Below, one piece after another: positions 10,010-22,897 of a DNA stretch of 35,550 bases (positions within the stretch are counted from its first letter, which is position 1; each line of letters opens with the position of its first letter). The stretch spans positions 1-35,550 of the forward strand of contig NW_003138008.1 of assembly GCF_000003605.2 (NCBI RefSeq). The letters are read 5' to 3'. Below the pieces are notes generated by a model that saw only the letters and a list, made by a program, of their open reading frames with translations, made no database searches and was not told where the DNA came from. The DNA comes from Saccoglossus kowalevskii (lineage: Eukaryota > Hemichordata > Enteropneusta > Harrimaniidae). A program made the translations under genes and the position numbers.

Positions 10010-10302
10010 GCAGTGAACTTATTGATATTACATGTACACAGTCTGCAGCAATGGCTACCACACTTACACTGCAGTGAACTTATTGCTATTACATGTACAC
10101 AGTCTGCAGCAATGGCTACAACACTTACACTGCAGTGAACTTATTGATATTACATGTACACAGTCTGCAGCAATGGCTACAACACTTACACTGCAGCAAT
10201 GGCTACAACACTTACACTGCAGCAATGGCTACAACACTTACACTGCAGCAATGGCTACAACACTTACACTGCAGTGAACTTTGCAATGGTATTACACAGT
10301 CT
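10010..10302 (+). repeat. Alpha module, copy 8
   Basis: Canonical. Preceded by C(GAT) 9793-9827 and seven A units. The counterpart region before 32950 has eight A units, a one-unit length difference. Confidence 0.9.
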
Positions 10303-10760
10303 GCAGCAATGGCTACAACACTTACACTGCAGCAATGGCTACAACACTTACACTGCAGCAATGGCTACAACACTTACACTGCAGCAATGGCTACAACACT
10401 TACACTGCAGCAATGGCTACAACACTTACATTGCAGCAATGGCTACAACACTTACACTGCAGTGAACTTATTGATATTACATGTACACAGTCTGCAGCAA
10501 TGGCTACAACACTTACACTGCAGCAATGGCTACAACACTTACACTGCAGCAATGGCTACAACACTTACACTGCAGCAATGGCTACAACACTTACACTGCA
10601 GTGAACTTATTGATATTACATGTACAGTCTGCAGCAATGGCTACAACACTTACACTGCAGCAATGGCTACAACACTTACACTGCAGCAATGGCTACAACA
10701 CTTACACTGCAGCAATGGCTACAACACTTACACTGCAGCAATGGCTACAACACTTACACA

Positions 10761-11182
10761 GCAGTGAACTTTGCAATGGTATTACAGTCTGCAGCAATGG
10801 CTACAACACTTACACTGCAGTGAACTTTGCAATGGTATTACACAGTCTGCAGCAATGGCTACAACACTTACACTGCAGCAATGGCTACAACACTTACACT
10901 GCAGTGAACTTTGCAATGGTATTACACAGTCTGCAGCAATGGCTACAACACTTACACTGCAGCAATGGCTACAACACTTACACTGCAGTGAACTTTGCAA
11001 TGGTATTACACAGTCTGCAGCAATGGCTACAACACTTACACTGCAGCAATGGCTACAACACTTACACTGCAGTGAACTTTGCAATGGTATTACACAGTCT
11101 GCAGCAATGCCTACAACACTTACACTGCAGCAATGGCTACAACACTTACACTGCAGTGAACTTTGCAATGGTATTACAGTCT
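10761..11182 (+). repeat. 84-bp B-A-A higher-order repeat, copy 1
   Basis: A short B (10761-10790) is followed by A, then B units at 10817, 10901, 10985 and 11069, each 84 bp apart with two A units between. The run ends in A(AATGCCTAC), A and a short B (11153-11182). Because 84 is a multiple of three, this stretch is open for more than 130 codons on both strands, which is a periodicity effect and not coding evidence. Confidence 0.9.
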
Positions 11183-11544
11183 GTAGCAATGGCTACAACA
11201 CTTACACTGCAGTGAACTTTGCAATGGTATTACACAGTCTGCAGCAATGCCTACAACACTTACACTGCAGCAATGGCTACAACACTTACACTGCAGCAAT
11301 GGCTACAACACTTACACTGCAGTGAACTTTGCAATGGTATTACACAGTCTGCAGCAATGGTTACAACACTTACACTGCAGTGAACTTTGCAATGGTATTA
11401 CACAGTCTGCAGCAATGGCTACAACACTTACACTGCAGCAATGGCTACAACACTTACACTGCAGTGAACTTTGCAATGGTATTACACAGTCTGCAGCAAT
11501 GACTGCAACACTTACACTGCAGCAATGGCTACAACACTTACACT

Positions 11545-11770
11545 GCAGTGAACTTTGCAATGGTATAACACAGTCTGCAGCAATGGCTACAGCACTTACA
11601 CTGCAGTGAACTTTGCAATGGTATTACACAGTCTGCAGCAATGGCTACAACACTTACACTGCAGTGAACTTTGCAATGGTATTACACAGTCTGTAGCAAT
11701 GGCTACAGCACTTACACTGCAGCAATGGCTACAGCACTTACACTGCAGCAATTGCTACAACACTTACACT
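11545..11770 (+). repeat. TAA/ATT block, copy 3
   Basis: GTATAACAC-type B at 11545, ATT unit at 11745. The two CAG-type A units before ATT are entered through a CTGTAG boundary (GTAGCAATGG unit at 11693), as at about 26115, 30008 and 34473. Confidence 0.9.
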
Positions 11771-12068
11771 GCAGCAATGGCTACAGCACTTACACTGCAG
11801 CAATGGCTACAGCACTTACACTGCAGCAATGGCTACAGCACTTACACTGCAGCAATGGCTACAGCACTTACACTGCAGCAATGGCTACAGCACTTACACT
11901 GCAGCAATGGCTACAACACTTACACTGCAGCAATGGCTACAACACTTACACTGCAGTGAACTTTGCAATGGTATTGCACAGTCTGCAGCAATGACTACAA
12001 CACTTACACTGCAGCAATGGCTACAACACTTACACTGCAGTGAACTTTGCAATGGTATTACACAGTCT

Positions 12069-12260
12069 GCAGCAATGGCTACAACACTTACACAGCAGTG
12101 AACTTATTGATATTACATGTACACAGTCTGCAGCAATGGCTACCACACTTACACTGCAGTGAATTTATTGCTATTATTGCTATTACATGTACACAGTCTG
12201 CAACAATGGCTACAACACTTACACTGCAGTGAACTTATTGATATTACATGTACACAGTCT
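12069..12260 (+). repeat. D module, copy 4
   Basis: D at 12156-12199, 411 bp after ATT. Only five A units follow (12261-12390), then B, A, a CGA-type A (12449-12474), A and C(GAT) at 12501. Confidence 0.9.
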
Positions 12261-13392
12261 GCAGCAATGGCTACAACACTTACACTGCAGCAATGGCTAC
12301 AACACTTACACTGCAGCAATGGCTACAACACTTACACTGCAGCAATGGCTACAACACTTACACTGCAGCAATGGCTACAACACTTACACTGCAGTGAACT
12401 TTGCAATGGTATTACACAGTCTGCAGCAATGGCTACAACACTTACACTGCAGCAATGGCGACAACACTTACACTGCAGCAATGGCTACAACACTTACACT
12501 GCAGTGAACTTATTGATATTACATGTACACAGTCTGCAGCAATGGCTACAACACTTACACTGCAGCAATGGCTACAACACTTACACTGCAGCAATGGCTA
12601 CAACACTTACACTGCAGCAATGGCTACAACACTTACACTGCAGTGAACTTTGCAATGGTATTACACAGTCTGCAGCAATGGTTACAACACTTACACTGCA
12701 GTGAACTTTGCAATGGTATTACACAGTCTGCAGCAATGGCTACAACACTTACACTGCAGCAATGGCTACAACACTTACACTGCAGTGAACTTTGCAATGG
12801 TATTACAGTCTGTAGCAATGGCTACAACACTTACACTGCAGTGAACTTTGCAATGGTATTACACAGTCTGCAGCAATGCTACAGCACTTACACTGCAGCA
12901 ATGGCTACAGCACTTACACTGCAGCAATGGCTACAACACTTACACTGCAGTGAACTTTGCAATGGTATTGCACAGTCTGCAGCAATGACTACAACACTTA
13001 CACTGCAGTGAACTTTGCAATGGTATTACACAGTCTGCAGCAATGGCTACAACACTTACACTGCAGTGAACTTTGCAATGGTATTACACAGTCTGCAGCA
13101 ATGGCTACAACACTTACACTGCAGCAATGGCTACAACACTTACACTGCAGCAATGGCTACAACACTTACACAGCAGTGAACTTTGCAATGGTATTACACA
13201 GTCTGCAGCAATGGCTACAACACTTACACTGCAGTGAACTTTGCAATGGTATTACACAGTCTGCAGCAATGGCTACAACACTTACACTGCAGCAATGGCT
13301 ACAACACTTACACTGCAGCAATGGCTACAACACTTACACTGCAGCAATGGCTACAACACTTACACTGCAGCAATGGCTACAACACTTACACA

Positions 13393-13732
13393 GCAGTGAA
13401 CTTTGCAATGGTATTACAGTCTGCAGCAATGGCTACAACACTTACACTGCAGTGAACTTTGCAATGGTATTACACAGTCTGCAGCAATGGCTACAACACT
13501 TACACTGCAGCAATGGCTACAACACTTACACTGCAGTGAACTTTGCAATGGTATTACACAGTCTGCAGCAATGGCTACAACACTTACACTGCAGCAATGG
13601 CTACAACACTTACACTGCAGTGAACTTTGCAATGGTATTACACAGTCTGCAGCAATGGCTACAACACTTACACTGCAGCAATGGCTACAACACTTACACT
13701 GCAGTGAACTTTGCAATGGTATTACACAGTCT
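13393..13732 (+). repeat. 84-bp B-A-A higher-order repeat, copy 2
   Basis: Short B at 13393, then B units at 13449, 13533, 13617 and 13701. It lies in a block (about 12880-13741) that matches about 28591-29452 at an offset of 15,711. It then diverges into a GAAG unit (13785) and an alpha module. Confidence 0.9.
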
Positions 13733-13888
13733 GCAGCAATGGCTACAACACTTACACTGCAGCAATGGCTACAACACTTACACTGAAGCAATGGCTACAA
13801 CACTTACACTGCAGCAATGGCTACAACACTTACACTGCAGCAATGGCTACAACACTTACACTGCAGCAATGGCTACAACACTTACACT

Positions 13889-14181
13889 GCAGTGAACTTA
13901 TTGATATTACATGTACACAGTCTGCAGCAATGGCTACCACACTTACACTGCAGTGAACTTATTGCTATTACATGTACACAGTCTGCAGCAATGGCTACAA
14001 CACTTACACTGCAGTGAACTTATTGATATTACATGTACACAGTCTGCAGCAATGGCTACAACACTTACACTGCAGCAATGGCTACAACACTTACACTGCA
14101 GCAATGGCTACAACACTTACACTGCAGCAATGGCTACAACACTTACACTGCAGTGAACTTTGCAATGGTATTACACAGTCT
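13889..14181 (+). repeat. Alpha module, copy 9
   Basis: Canonical. GAAG unit 104 bp upstream (13785); CGA-type A at +319 (14208-14233). Confidence 0.9.
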
Positions 14182-14502
14182 GCAGCAATGGCTACAACAC
14201 TTACACTGCAGCAATGGCGACAACACTTACACTGCAGCAATGGCTACAACACTTACACTGCAGTGAACTTATTGATATTACATGTACACAGTCTGCAGCA
14301 ATGGCTACAACACTTACACTGCAGCAATGGCTACAACACTTACACTGCAGCAATGGCTACAACACTTACACTGCAGCAATGGCTACAACACTTACACTGC
14401 AACAATGGCTACAACACTTACACTGCAGCAATGGCTACAACACTTACACTGCAGCAATGGCTACAACACTTACACTGCAGCAATGGCTACAACACTTACA
14501 CT

Positions 14503-14657
14503 GCAGTGAACTTATTGATATTACATGTACACAGTCTGCAGCAATGGCTACCACACTTACACTGCAGTGAACTTATTGCTATTACATGTACACAGTCTGC
14601 AGCAATGGCTACAACACTTACACTGCAGTGAACTTTGCAATGGTAATTACACAGTCT
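14503..14657 (+). repeat. Alpha module, truncated (C-A-C-A-B)
   Basis: Third copy of the truncated form. Its B (14625-14657) is 33 bp because of one extra A (GGTAATTAC), seen nowhere else in the window. Confidence 0.87.
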
Positions 14658-14961
14658 GCAGCAATGGCTACAACACTTACACTGCAGCAATGGCTACAAC
14701 ACTTACACTGCAGCAATGGCTACAACACTTACACTGCAGTGAACTTTGCAATGGTATTACACAGTCTGCAGCAATGGTTACAACACTTACACTGCAGTGA
14801 ACTTTGCAATGGTATTACACAGTCTGCAGCAATGGCTACAACACTTACACTGCAGCAATGGCTACAACACTTACACTGCAGTGAACTTTGCAATGGTATT
14901 ACACAGTCTGCAGCAATGACTGCAACACTTACACTGCAGCAATGGCTACAACACTTACACT

Positions 14962-15187
14962 GCAGTGAACTTTGCAATGGTATAACACAGTCTGCAGCAA
15001 TGGCTACAGCACTTACACTGCAGTGAACTTTGCAATGGTATTACACAGTCTGCAGCAATGGCTACAACACTTACACTGCAGTGAACTTTGCAATGGTATT
15101 ACACAGTCTGCAGCAATGGCTACAGCACTTACACTGCAGCAATGGCTACAGCACTTACACTGCAGCAATTGCTACAACACTTACACT
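14962..15187 (+). repeat. TAA/ATT block, copy 4
   Basis: GTATAACAC-type B at 14962, ATT unit at 15162. Right of ATT the five CAG units, two A units, B-prime and A-prime are absent: ATT, A and B follow directly, a 240-bp shortening relative to the 411-bp form. Confidence 0.9.
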
Positions 15188-15245
15188 GCAGCAATGGCTA
15201 CAACACTTACACTGCAGTGAACTTTGCAATGGTATTACACAGTCT

Positions 15246-15437
15246 GCAGCAATGGCTACAACACTTACACAGCAGTGAACTTATTGATATTACATGTACA
15301 CAGTCTGCAGCAATGGCTACCACACTTACACTGCAGTGAATTTATTGCTATTATTGCTATTACATGTACACAGTCTGCAACAATGGCTACAACACTTACA
15401 CTGCAGTGAACTTATTGATATTACATGTACACAGTCT
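15246..15437 (+). repeat. D module, copy 5
   Basis: D at 15333-15376, only 171 bp after ATT. The following eight-A run contains a 22-bp unit (15542-15563, four bases lost), so the alpha module begins at 15642 rather than 15646. Confidence 0.9.
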
Positions 15438-15641
15438 GCAGCAATGGCTACAACACTTACACTGCAGCAATGGCTACAACACTTACACTGCAGCAATGGC
15501 TACAACACTTACACTGCAGCAATGGCTACAACACTTACACTGCAGCAATGGCTACAACACACTGCAGCAATGGCTACAACACTTACACTGCAGCAATGGC
15601 TACAACACTTACACTGCAGCAATGGCTACAACACTTACACT

Positions 15642-15934
15642 GCAGTGAACTTATTGATATTACATGTACACAGTCTGCAGCAATGGCTACCACACTTACA
15701 CTGCAGTGAACTTATTGCTATTACATGTACACAGTCTGCAGCAATGGCTACAACACTTACACTGCAGTGAACTTATTGATATTACATGTACACAGTCTGC
15801 AGCAATGGCTACAACACTTACACTGCAGCAATGGCTACAACACTTACACTGCAGCAATGGCTACAACACTTACACTGCAGCAATGGCTACAACACTTACA
15901 CTGCAGTGAACTTTGCAATGGTATTACACAGTCT
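15642..15934 (+). repeat. Alpha module, copy 10
   Basis: Canonical, preceded by a D module plus A8. The next A (15935-15959) is 25 bp (CTACACAC). Confidence 0.9.
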
Positions 15935-16237
15935 GCAGCAATGGCTACACACTTACACTGCAGCAATGGCTACAACACTTACACTGCAGCAATGGCTACA
16001 ACACTTACACTGCAGTGAACTTTGCAATGGTATTACACAGTCTGCAGCAATGGTTACAACACTTACACTGCAGTGAACTTTGCAATGGTATTACACAGTC
16101 TGCAGCAATGGCTACAACACTTACACTGCAGCAATGGCTACAACACTTACACTGCAGTGAACTTTGCAATGGTATTACACAGTCTGCAGCAATGACTGCA
16201 ACACTTACACTGCAGCAATGGCTACAACACTTACACT

Positions 16238-16463
16238 GCAGTGAACTTTGCAATGGTATAACACAGTCTGCAGCAATGGCTACAGCACTTACACTGCAGT
16301 GAACTTTGCAATGGTACTACACAGTCTGCAGCAATGGCTACAACACTTACACTGCAGTGAACTTTGCAATGGTATTACACAGTCTGCAGCAATGGCTACA
16401 GCACTTACACTGCAGCAATGGCTACAGCACTTACACTGCAGCAATTGCTACAACACTTACACT
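16238..16463 (+). repeat. TAA/ATT block, copy 5
   Basis: GTATAACAC-type B at 16238, ATT at 16438. The B between them has a private GTACTACAC near 16314. The full CAG5-A2-B-prime continuation follows. Confidence 0.9.
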
Positions 16464-16813
16464 GCAGCAATGGCTACAGCACTTACACTGCAGCAATGGC
16501 TACAGCACTTACACTGCAGCAATGGCTACAGCACTTACACTGCAGCAATGGCTACAGCACTTACACTGCAGCAATGGCTACAGCACTTACACTGCAGCAA
16601 TGGCTACAACACTTACACTGCAGCAATGGCTACAACACTTACACTGCAGTGAACTTTGCAATGGTATTGCACAGTCTGCAGCAATGACTACAACACTTAC
16701 ACTGCAGCAATGGCTACAACACTTACACTGCAGTGAACTTTGCAATGGTATTACACAGTCTGCAGCAATGGCTACAACACTTACACTGCAGTAATGGCTA
16801 CAACACTTACACT

Positions 16814-17005
16814 GCAGCAATGGCTACAACACTTACACAGCAGTGAACTTATTGATATTACATGTACACAGTCTGCAGCAATGGCTACCACACTTACACT
16901 GCAGTGAATTTATTGCTATTATTGCTATTACATGTACACAGTCTGCAACAATGGCTACAACACTTACACTGCAGTGAACTTATTGATATTACATGTACAC
17001 AGTCT
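16814..17005 (+). repeat. D module, copy 6
   Basis: D at 16901-16944, 463 bp after ATT; the extra 52 bp relative to the 411-bp form are two A units, one opening GCAGTAATGG. Eight A units lead to 17214. Confidence 0.9.
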
Positions 17006-17213
17006 GCAGCAATGGCTACAACACTTACACTGCAGCAATGGCTACAACACTTACACTGCAGCAATGGCTACAACACTTACACTGCAGCAATGGCTACAAC
17101 ACTTACACTGCAGCAATGGCTACAACACTTACACTGCAGCAATGGCTACAACACTTACACTGCAGCAATGGCTACAACACTTACACTGCAGCAATGGCTA
17201 CAACACTTACACT

Positions 17214-17454
17214 GCAGTGAACTTATTGATATTACATGTACACAGTCTGCAGCAATGGCTACCACACTTACACTGCAGTGAACTTATTGCTATTACATGT
17301 ACACAGTCTGCAGCAATGGCTACAACACTTACACTGCAGTGAACTTATTGATATTACATGTACACAGTCTGCAGCAATGGCTACAACACTTACACTGCAG
17401 CAATGGCTACAACACTTACACTGCAGTGAACTTTGCAATGGTATAACACAGTCT
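17214..17454 (+). repeat. Alpha module joined to TAA block
   Basis: C-A-C-A-C (17214-17370) is followed by only two A units and then the GTATAACAC-type B (17423-17454). The alpha module thus runs straight into a TAA/ATT block, which looks like a recombination junction within the A run (inference). Confidence 0.85.
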
Positions 17455-17648
17455 GCAGCAATGGCTACAGCACTTACACTGCAGTGAACTTTGCAATGGT
17501 ATTACACAGTCTGCAGCAATGGCTACAACACTTACACTGCAGTGAACTTTGCAATGGTATTACACAGTCTGCAGCAATGGCTACAGCACTTACACTGCAG
17601 CAATGGCTACAGCACTTAATCTGCAGCAATTGCTACAACACTTACACT
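17423..17648 (+). repeat. TAA/ATT block, copy 6
   Basis: TAA-type B at 17423, ATT at 17623. It shares the CTTAATCT unit (17597-17622) with copy 2 at an offset of 11,759, marking about 5625-6613 and 17384-18372 as copies of one block. Confidence 0.9.
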
Positions 17649-17998
17649 GCAGCAATGGCTACAGCACTTACACTGCAGCAATGGCTACAGCACTTACACT
17701 GCAGCAATGGCTACAGCACTTACACTGCAGCAATGGCTACAGCACTTACACTGCAGCAATGGCTACAGCACTTACACTGCAGCAATGGCTACAACACTTA
17801 CACTGCAGCAATGGCTACAACACTTACACTGCAGTGAACTTTGCAATGGTATTGCACAGTCTGCAGCAATGACTACAACACTTACACTGCAGCAATGGCT
17901 ACAACACTTACACTGCAGTGAACTTTGCAATGGTATTACACAGTCTGCAGCAATGGCTACAACACTTACACTGCAGTAATGGCTACAACACTTACACT

Positions 17999-18190
17999 GC
18001 AGCAATGGCTACAACACTTACACAGCAGTGAACTTATTGATATTACATGTACACAGTCTGCAGCAATGGCTACCACACTTACACTGCAGTGAATTTATTG
18101 CTATTATTGCTATTACATGTACACAGTCTGCAACAATGGCTACAACACTTACACTGCAGTGAACTTATTGATATTACATGTACACAGTCT
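17999..18190 (+). repeat. D module, copy 7
   Basis: D at 18086-18129, 463 bp after ATT. Eight A units lead to B at 18399 rather than an alpha module, as at 4934. Confidence 0.9.
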
Positions 18191-18398
18191 GCAGCAATGG
18201 CTACAACACTTACACTGCAGCAATGGCTACAACACTTACACTGCAGCAATGGCTACAACACTTACACTGCAGCAATGGCTACAACACTTACACTGCAGCA
18301 ATGGCTACAACACTTACACTGCAGCAATGGCTACAACACTTACACTGCAGCAATGGCTACAACACTTACACTGCAGCAATGGCTACAACACTTACACT

Positions 18399-19237
18399 GC
18401 AGTGAACTTTGCAATGGTATTACACAGTCTGCAGCAATGGCTACAACACTTACACTGCAGCAATGGCTACAACACTTACACTGCAGTGAACTTTGCAATG
18501 GTATTACACAGTCTACAGCAATGACTACAACACTTACACTGCAGTGAACTTTGCAATGGTATTACAGTCTGCAGCAATGCCTACAACACTTACACTGCAG
18601 TGAACTTTGCAATGGTATTACACAGTCTGTAGCAATGGCTACAACACTTACACTGCAGTGAACTTTGCAATGGTATTACACAGTCTGCAGCAATGCCTAC
18701 AACACTTACACTGCAGCAATGGCTACAACACTTACACTGCAGCAATGGCTACAACACTTGCATTGCAGTGAACTTTGCAATGGTAGTACACAGTCTGCAG
18801 CAATGGTTACAACACTTACACTGCAGTGAACTTTGCAATGGTATTACACAGTCTGCAGCAATGGCTAGAACACTTACACTGCAGCAATGGCCACAACACT
18901 TACACTGCAGTGAACTTTGCAATGGTATTACACAGTCTGCAGCAATGACTGCAACACTTACACTGCAGTGAACTTTGCAATGGTATTACACAGTCTGCAG
19001 CAATGGCTACAACACTTACACTGCAGTGAACTTTGCAATGGTATTACACAGTCTGCAGCAATGGCTACAACACTTACACTGCAGCAATGGCTACAACACT
19101 TACACTGCAGCAATGGCTACAGCACTTACACTGCAGCAATGGCTACAGCACTTACACTGCAGCAATGGCTACAGCACTTACACTGCAGCAATGGCTACAG
19201 CACTTACACTGCAGCAATGGCTACAACACTTACACTG
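18399..19237 (+). repeat. B-rich stretch with a diverged patch
   Basis: B and A alternate. Private changes cluster at 18739-18900: an A ending CTTGCATT (18739-18764), a B with GTAGTACAC (18765-18796), a CTAGAAC and a GGCCACAAC unit. The last is shared with about 28309. Four CAG-type A units follow near 19107-19210, without an ATT unit. Confidence 0.83.
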
Positions 19238-20226
19238 CAGTGAACTTTGCAATGGTATTGCACAGTCTGCAGCAATGACTACAACACTTACACTGCAGTG
19301 AACTTTGCAATGGTATTACACAGTCTGCAGCAATGGCTACAACACTTACACTGCAGTGAACTTTGCAATGGTATTACACAGTCTGCAGCAATGGCTACAA
19401 CACTTACACTGCAGCAATGGCTACAACACTTACACTGCAGCAATGGCTACAACACTTACACAGCAGTGAACTTTGCAATGGTATTACACAGTCTGCAGCA
19501 ATGGCTACAACACTTACACTGCAGTGAACTTTGCAATGGTATTACACAGTCTGCAGCAATGGCTACAACACTTACACTGCAGCAATGGCTACACACTTAC
19601 ACTGCAGCAATGGCTACAACACTTACACTGCAGCAATGGCTACAACACTTACACTGCAGCAATGGCTACAACACTTACACTGCAGTGAACTTTGCAATGG
19701 TATTACACAGTCTGCAGCAATGGCTACAACACTTACACTGCAGCAATGGCTACAACACTTACACTGCAGCAATGGCTACAACACTTACACTGCAGCAATG
19801 GCTACAACACTTACATTGCAGCAATGGCTACAACACTTACACTGCAGTGAACTTATTGATATTACATGTACAGTCTGCAGCAATGGCTACAACACTTACA
19901 CTGCAGCAATGGCTACAACACTTACACTGCAGCAATGGCTACAACACTTACACTGCAGTGAACTTTGCAATGGTATTGCACAGTCTGCAGCAATGACTAC
20001 AACACTTACACTGCAGCAATGGCTACAACACTTACACTGCAGTGAACTTTGCAATGGTATTACACAGTCTGCAGCAATGGCTACAACACTTACACTGCAG
20101 CAATGGCTACAACACTTACACTGAAGCAATGGCTACAACACTTACACTGCAGCAATGGCTACAACACTTACACTGCAGCAATGGCTACAACACTTACACT
20201 GCAGCAATGGCTACAACACTTACACT

Positions 20227-20517
20227 GCAGTGAACTTATTGATATTACATGTACACAGTCTGCAGCAATGGCTACCACACTTACACTGCAGTGAACTTAT
20301 TGCTATTACATGTACACAGTCTGCAGCAATGGCTACAACACTTACACTGCAGTGAACTTATTGATATTACATGTACACAGTCTGCAGCAATGGCTACAAC
20401 ACTTACACTGCAGCAATGGCTACAACACTTACACTGCAGCAATGGCTACAACACTTACACTGCAGCAATGGCTACAACACTTACACTGCAGTGAACTTTG
20501 CAATGGTATTACAGTCT
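20227..20517 (+). repeat. Alpha module, copy 11
   Basis: Canonical order but closed by a 30-bp B (291 bp in all). GAAG unit 104 bp upstream (20123). The CGA-type A (20570-20595) is one unit further away than usual because a GTAGCAATGG-type A is inserted. Confidence 0.88.
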
Positions 20518-20621
20518 GCAGCAATGGCTACAACACTTACACTGTAGCAATGGCTACAACACTTACACTGCAGCAATGGCGACAACACTTACACTGCAGC
20601 AATGGCTACAACACTTACACT

Positions 20622-21114
20622 GCAGTGAACTTATTGATATTACATGTACACAGTCTGCAGCAATGGCTACAACACTTACACTGCAGCAATGGCTACAACA
20701 CTTACACTGCAGCAATGGCTACAACACTTACACTGCAGCAATGGCTACAACACTTACACTGCAGTGAACTTATTGATATTACATGTACACAGTCTGCAGC
20801 AATGGCTACAACACTTACACTGCAGCAATGGCTACAACACTTACACTGCAGCAATGGCTACACACTTACACTGCAGCAATGGCTACAACACTTACACTGC
20901 AGCAATGGCTGCACACTTACACTGCAGCAATGGCTACAACACTTACACTGCAGTGAACTTATTGATATTACATGTACACAGTCTGCAGCAATGGCTACAA
21001 CACTTACACTGCAGCAATGGCTACAACACTTACACTGCAGCAATGGCTACAACACTTACACTGCAGCAATGGCTACAACACTTACACTGCAGCAATGGCT
21101 ACAACACTTACACT
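20622..21114 (+). repeat. C units and A runs with two 25-bp A units
   Basis: C(GAT) units at 20622 and 20761, each followed by A runs, and another near 20950. Two A units lost one base: 20848-20872 (CTACACAC) and 20899-20923 (CTGCACAC). The run ends at B 21115-21146, followed by A and a CGA-type A (21173-21198). Confidence 0.83.
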
Positions 21115-21897
21115 GCAGTGAACTTTGCAATGGTATTACACAGTCTGCAGCAATGGCTACAACACTTACACTGCAGCAATGGCGACAACACTTACACTGC
21201 AGCAATGGCTACAACACTTACACTGCAGTGAACTTATTGATATTACATGTACACAGTCTGCAGCAATGGCTACAACACTTACACTGCAGCAATGGCTACA
21301 ACACTTACACTGCAGCAATGGCTACAACACTTACACTGCAGCAATGGCTACAACACTTACACTGCAGTGAACTTTGCAATGGTATTACACAGTCTGCAGC
21401 AATGGTTACAACACTTACACTGCAGTGAACTTTGCAATGGTATTACACAGTCTGCAGCAATGGCTACAACACTTACACTGCAGCAATGGCTACAACACTT
21501 ACACTGCAGTGAACTTTGCAATGGTATTACAGTCTGTAGCAATGGCTACAACACTTACACTGCAGTGAACTTTGCAATGGTATTACACAGTCTGCAGCAA
21601 TGCCTACAACACTTACACTGCAGCAATGGCTACAACACTTACACTGCAGCAATGGCTACAACACTTACACTGCAGTGAACTTTGCAATGGTATTACACAG
21701 TCTGCAGCAATGGTTACAACACTTACACTGCAGTGAACTTTGCAATGGTATTACACAGTCTGCAGCAATGGCTACAACACTTACACTGCAGCAATGGCTA
21801 CAACACTTACACTGCAGTGAACTTTGCAATGGTATTACACAGTCTGCAGCAATGACTGCAACACTTACACTGCAGCAATGGCTACAACACTTACACT

Positions 21898-22129
21898 GCA
21901 GTGAACTTTGCAATGGTATAACACAGTCTGCAGCAATGGCTACAGCACTTACACTGCAGTGAACTTTGCAATGGTATTACACAGTCTGCAGCAATGGCTA
22001 CAACACTTACACTGCAGTGAACTTTGCAATGGTATTACACAGTCTGCAGCAATGGCTACAGCACTTACACTGCAGCAATGGCTACAACACTTACACTGCA
22101 GTGAACTTTGCAATGGTATTACACAGTCT
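21898..22129 (+). repeat. TAA block without ATT unit
   Basis: GTATAACAC-type B at 21898 starts as in the other copies, but after one CAG-type A the array changes to plain A and B (22098-22129), then eight A units and an alpha module. The match to 24833 onward stops near 22085. Confidence 0.85.
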
Positions 22130-22337
22130 GCAGCAATGGCTACAACACTTACACTGCAGCAATGGCTACAACACTTACACTGCAGCAATGGCTACAACAC
22201 TTACACTGCAGCAATGGCTACAACACTTACACTGCAGCAATGGCTACAACACTTACACTGCAGCAATGGCTACAACACTTACACTGCAGCAATGGCTACA
22301 ACACTTACACTGCAGCAATGGCTACAACACTTACACT

Positions 22338-22630
22338 GCAGTGAACTTATTGATATTACATGTACACAGTCTGCAGCAATGGCTACCACACTTACACTGC
22401 AGTGAACTTATTGCTATTACATGTACACAGTCTGCAGCAATGGCTACAACACTTACACTGCAGTGAACTTATTGATATTACATGTACACAGTCTGCAGCA
22501 ATGGCTACAACACTTACACTGCAGCAATGGCTACAACACTTACACTGCAGCAATGGCTACAACACTTACACTGCAGCAATGGCTACAACACTTACACTGC
22601 AGTGAACTTTGCAATGGTATTACACAGTCT
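22338..22630 (+). repeat. Alpha module, copy 12
   Basis: Canonical. Preceded by B and eight plain A units without a D module. Confidence 0.9.
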
Positions 22631-22897
22631 GCAGCAATGGCTACAACACTTACACTGCAGCAATGGCTACAACACTTACACTGCAGCAATGGCTACAACA
22701 CTTACACTGCAGCAATGGCTACAACACTTACACTGCAGCAATGGCTACAACACTTACATTGCAGCAATGGCTACAACACTTACACTGCAGTGAACTTATT
22801 GATATTACATGTACAGTCTGCAGCAATGGCTACAACACTTACACTGCAGCAATGGCTACAACACTTACACTGCAGCAATGGCTACAACACTTACACT

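Noticed and set aside
10782-11189. Minus-strand Cys-rich frame of 135 codons
   Set aside because: It results from the 84-bp period being divisible by three. Elsewhere the minus strand is closed by TAA and TAG in the A unit.
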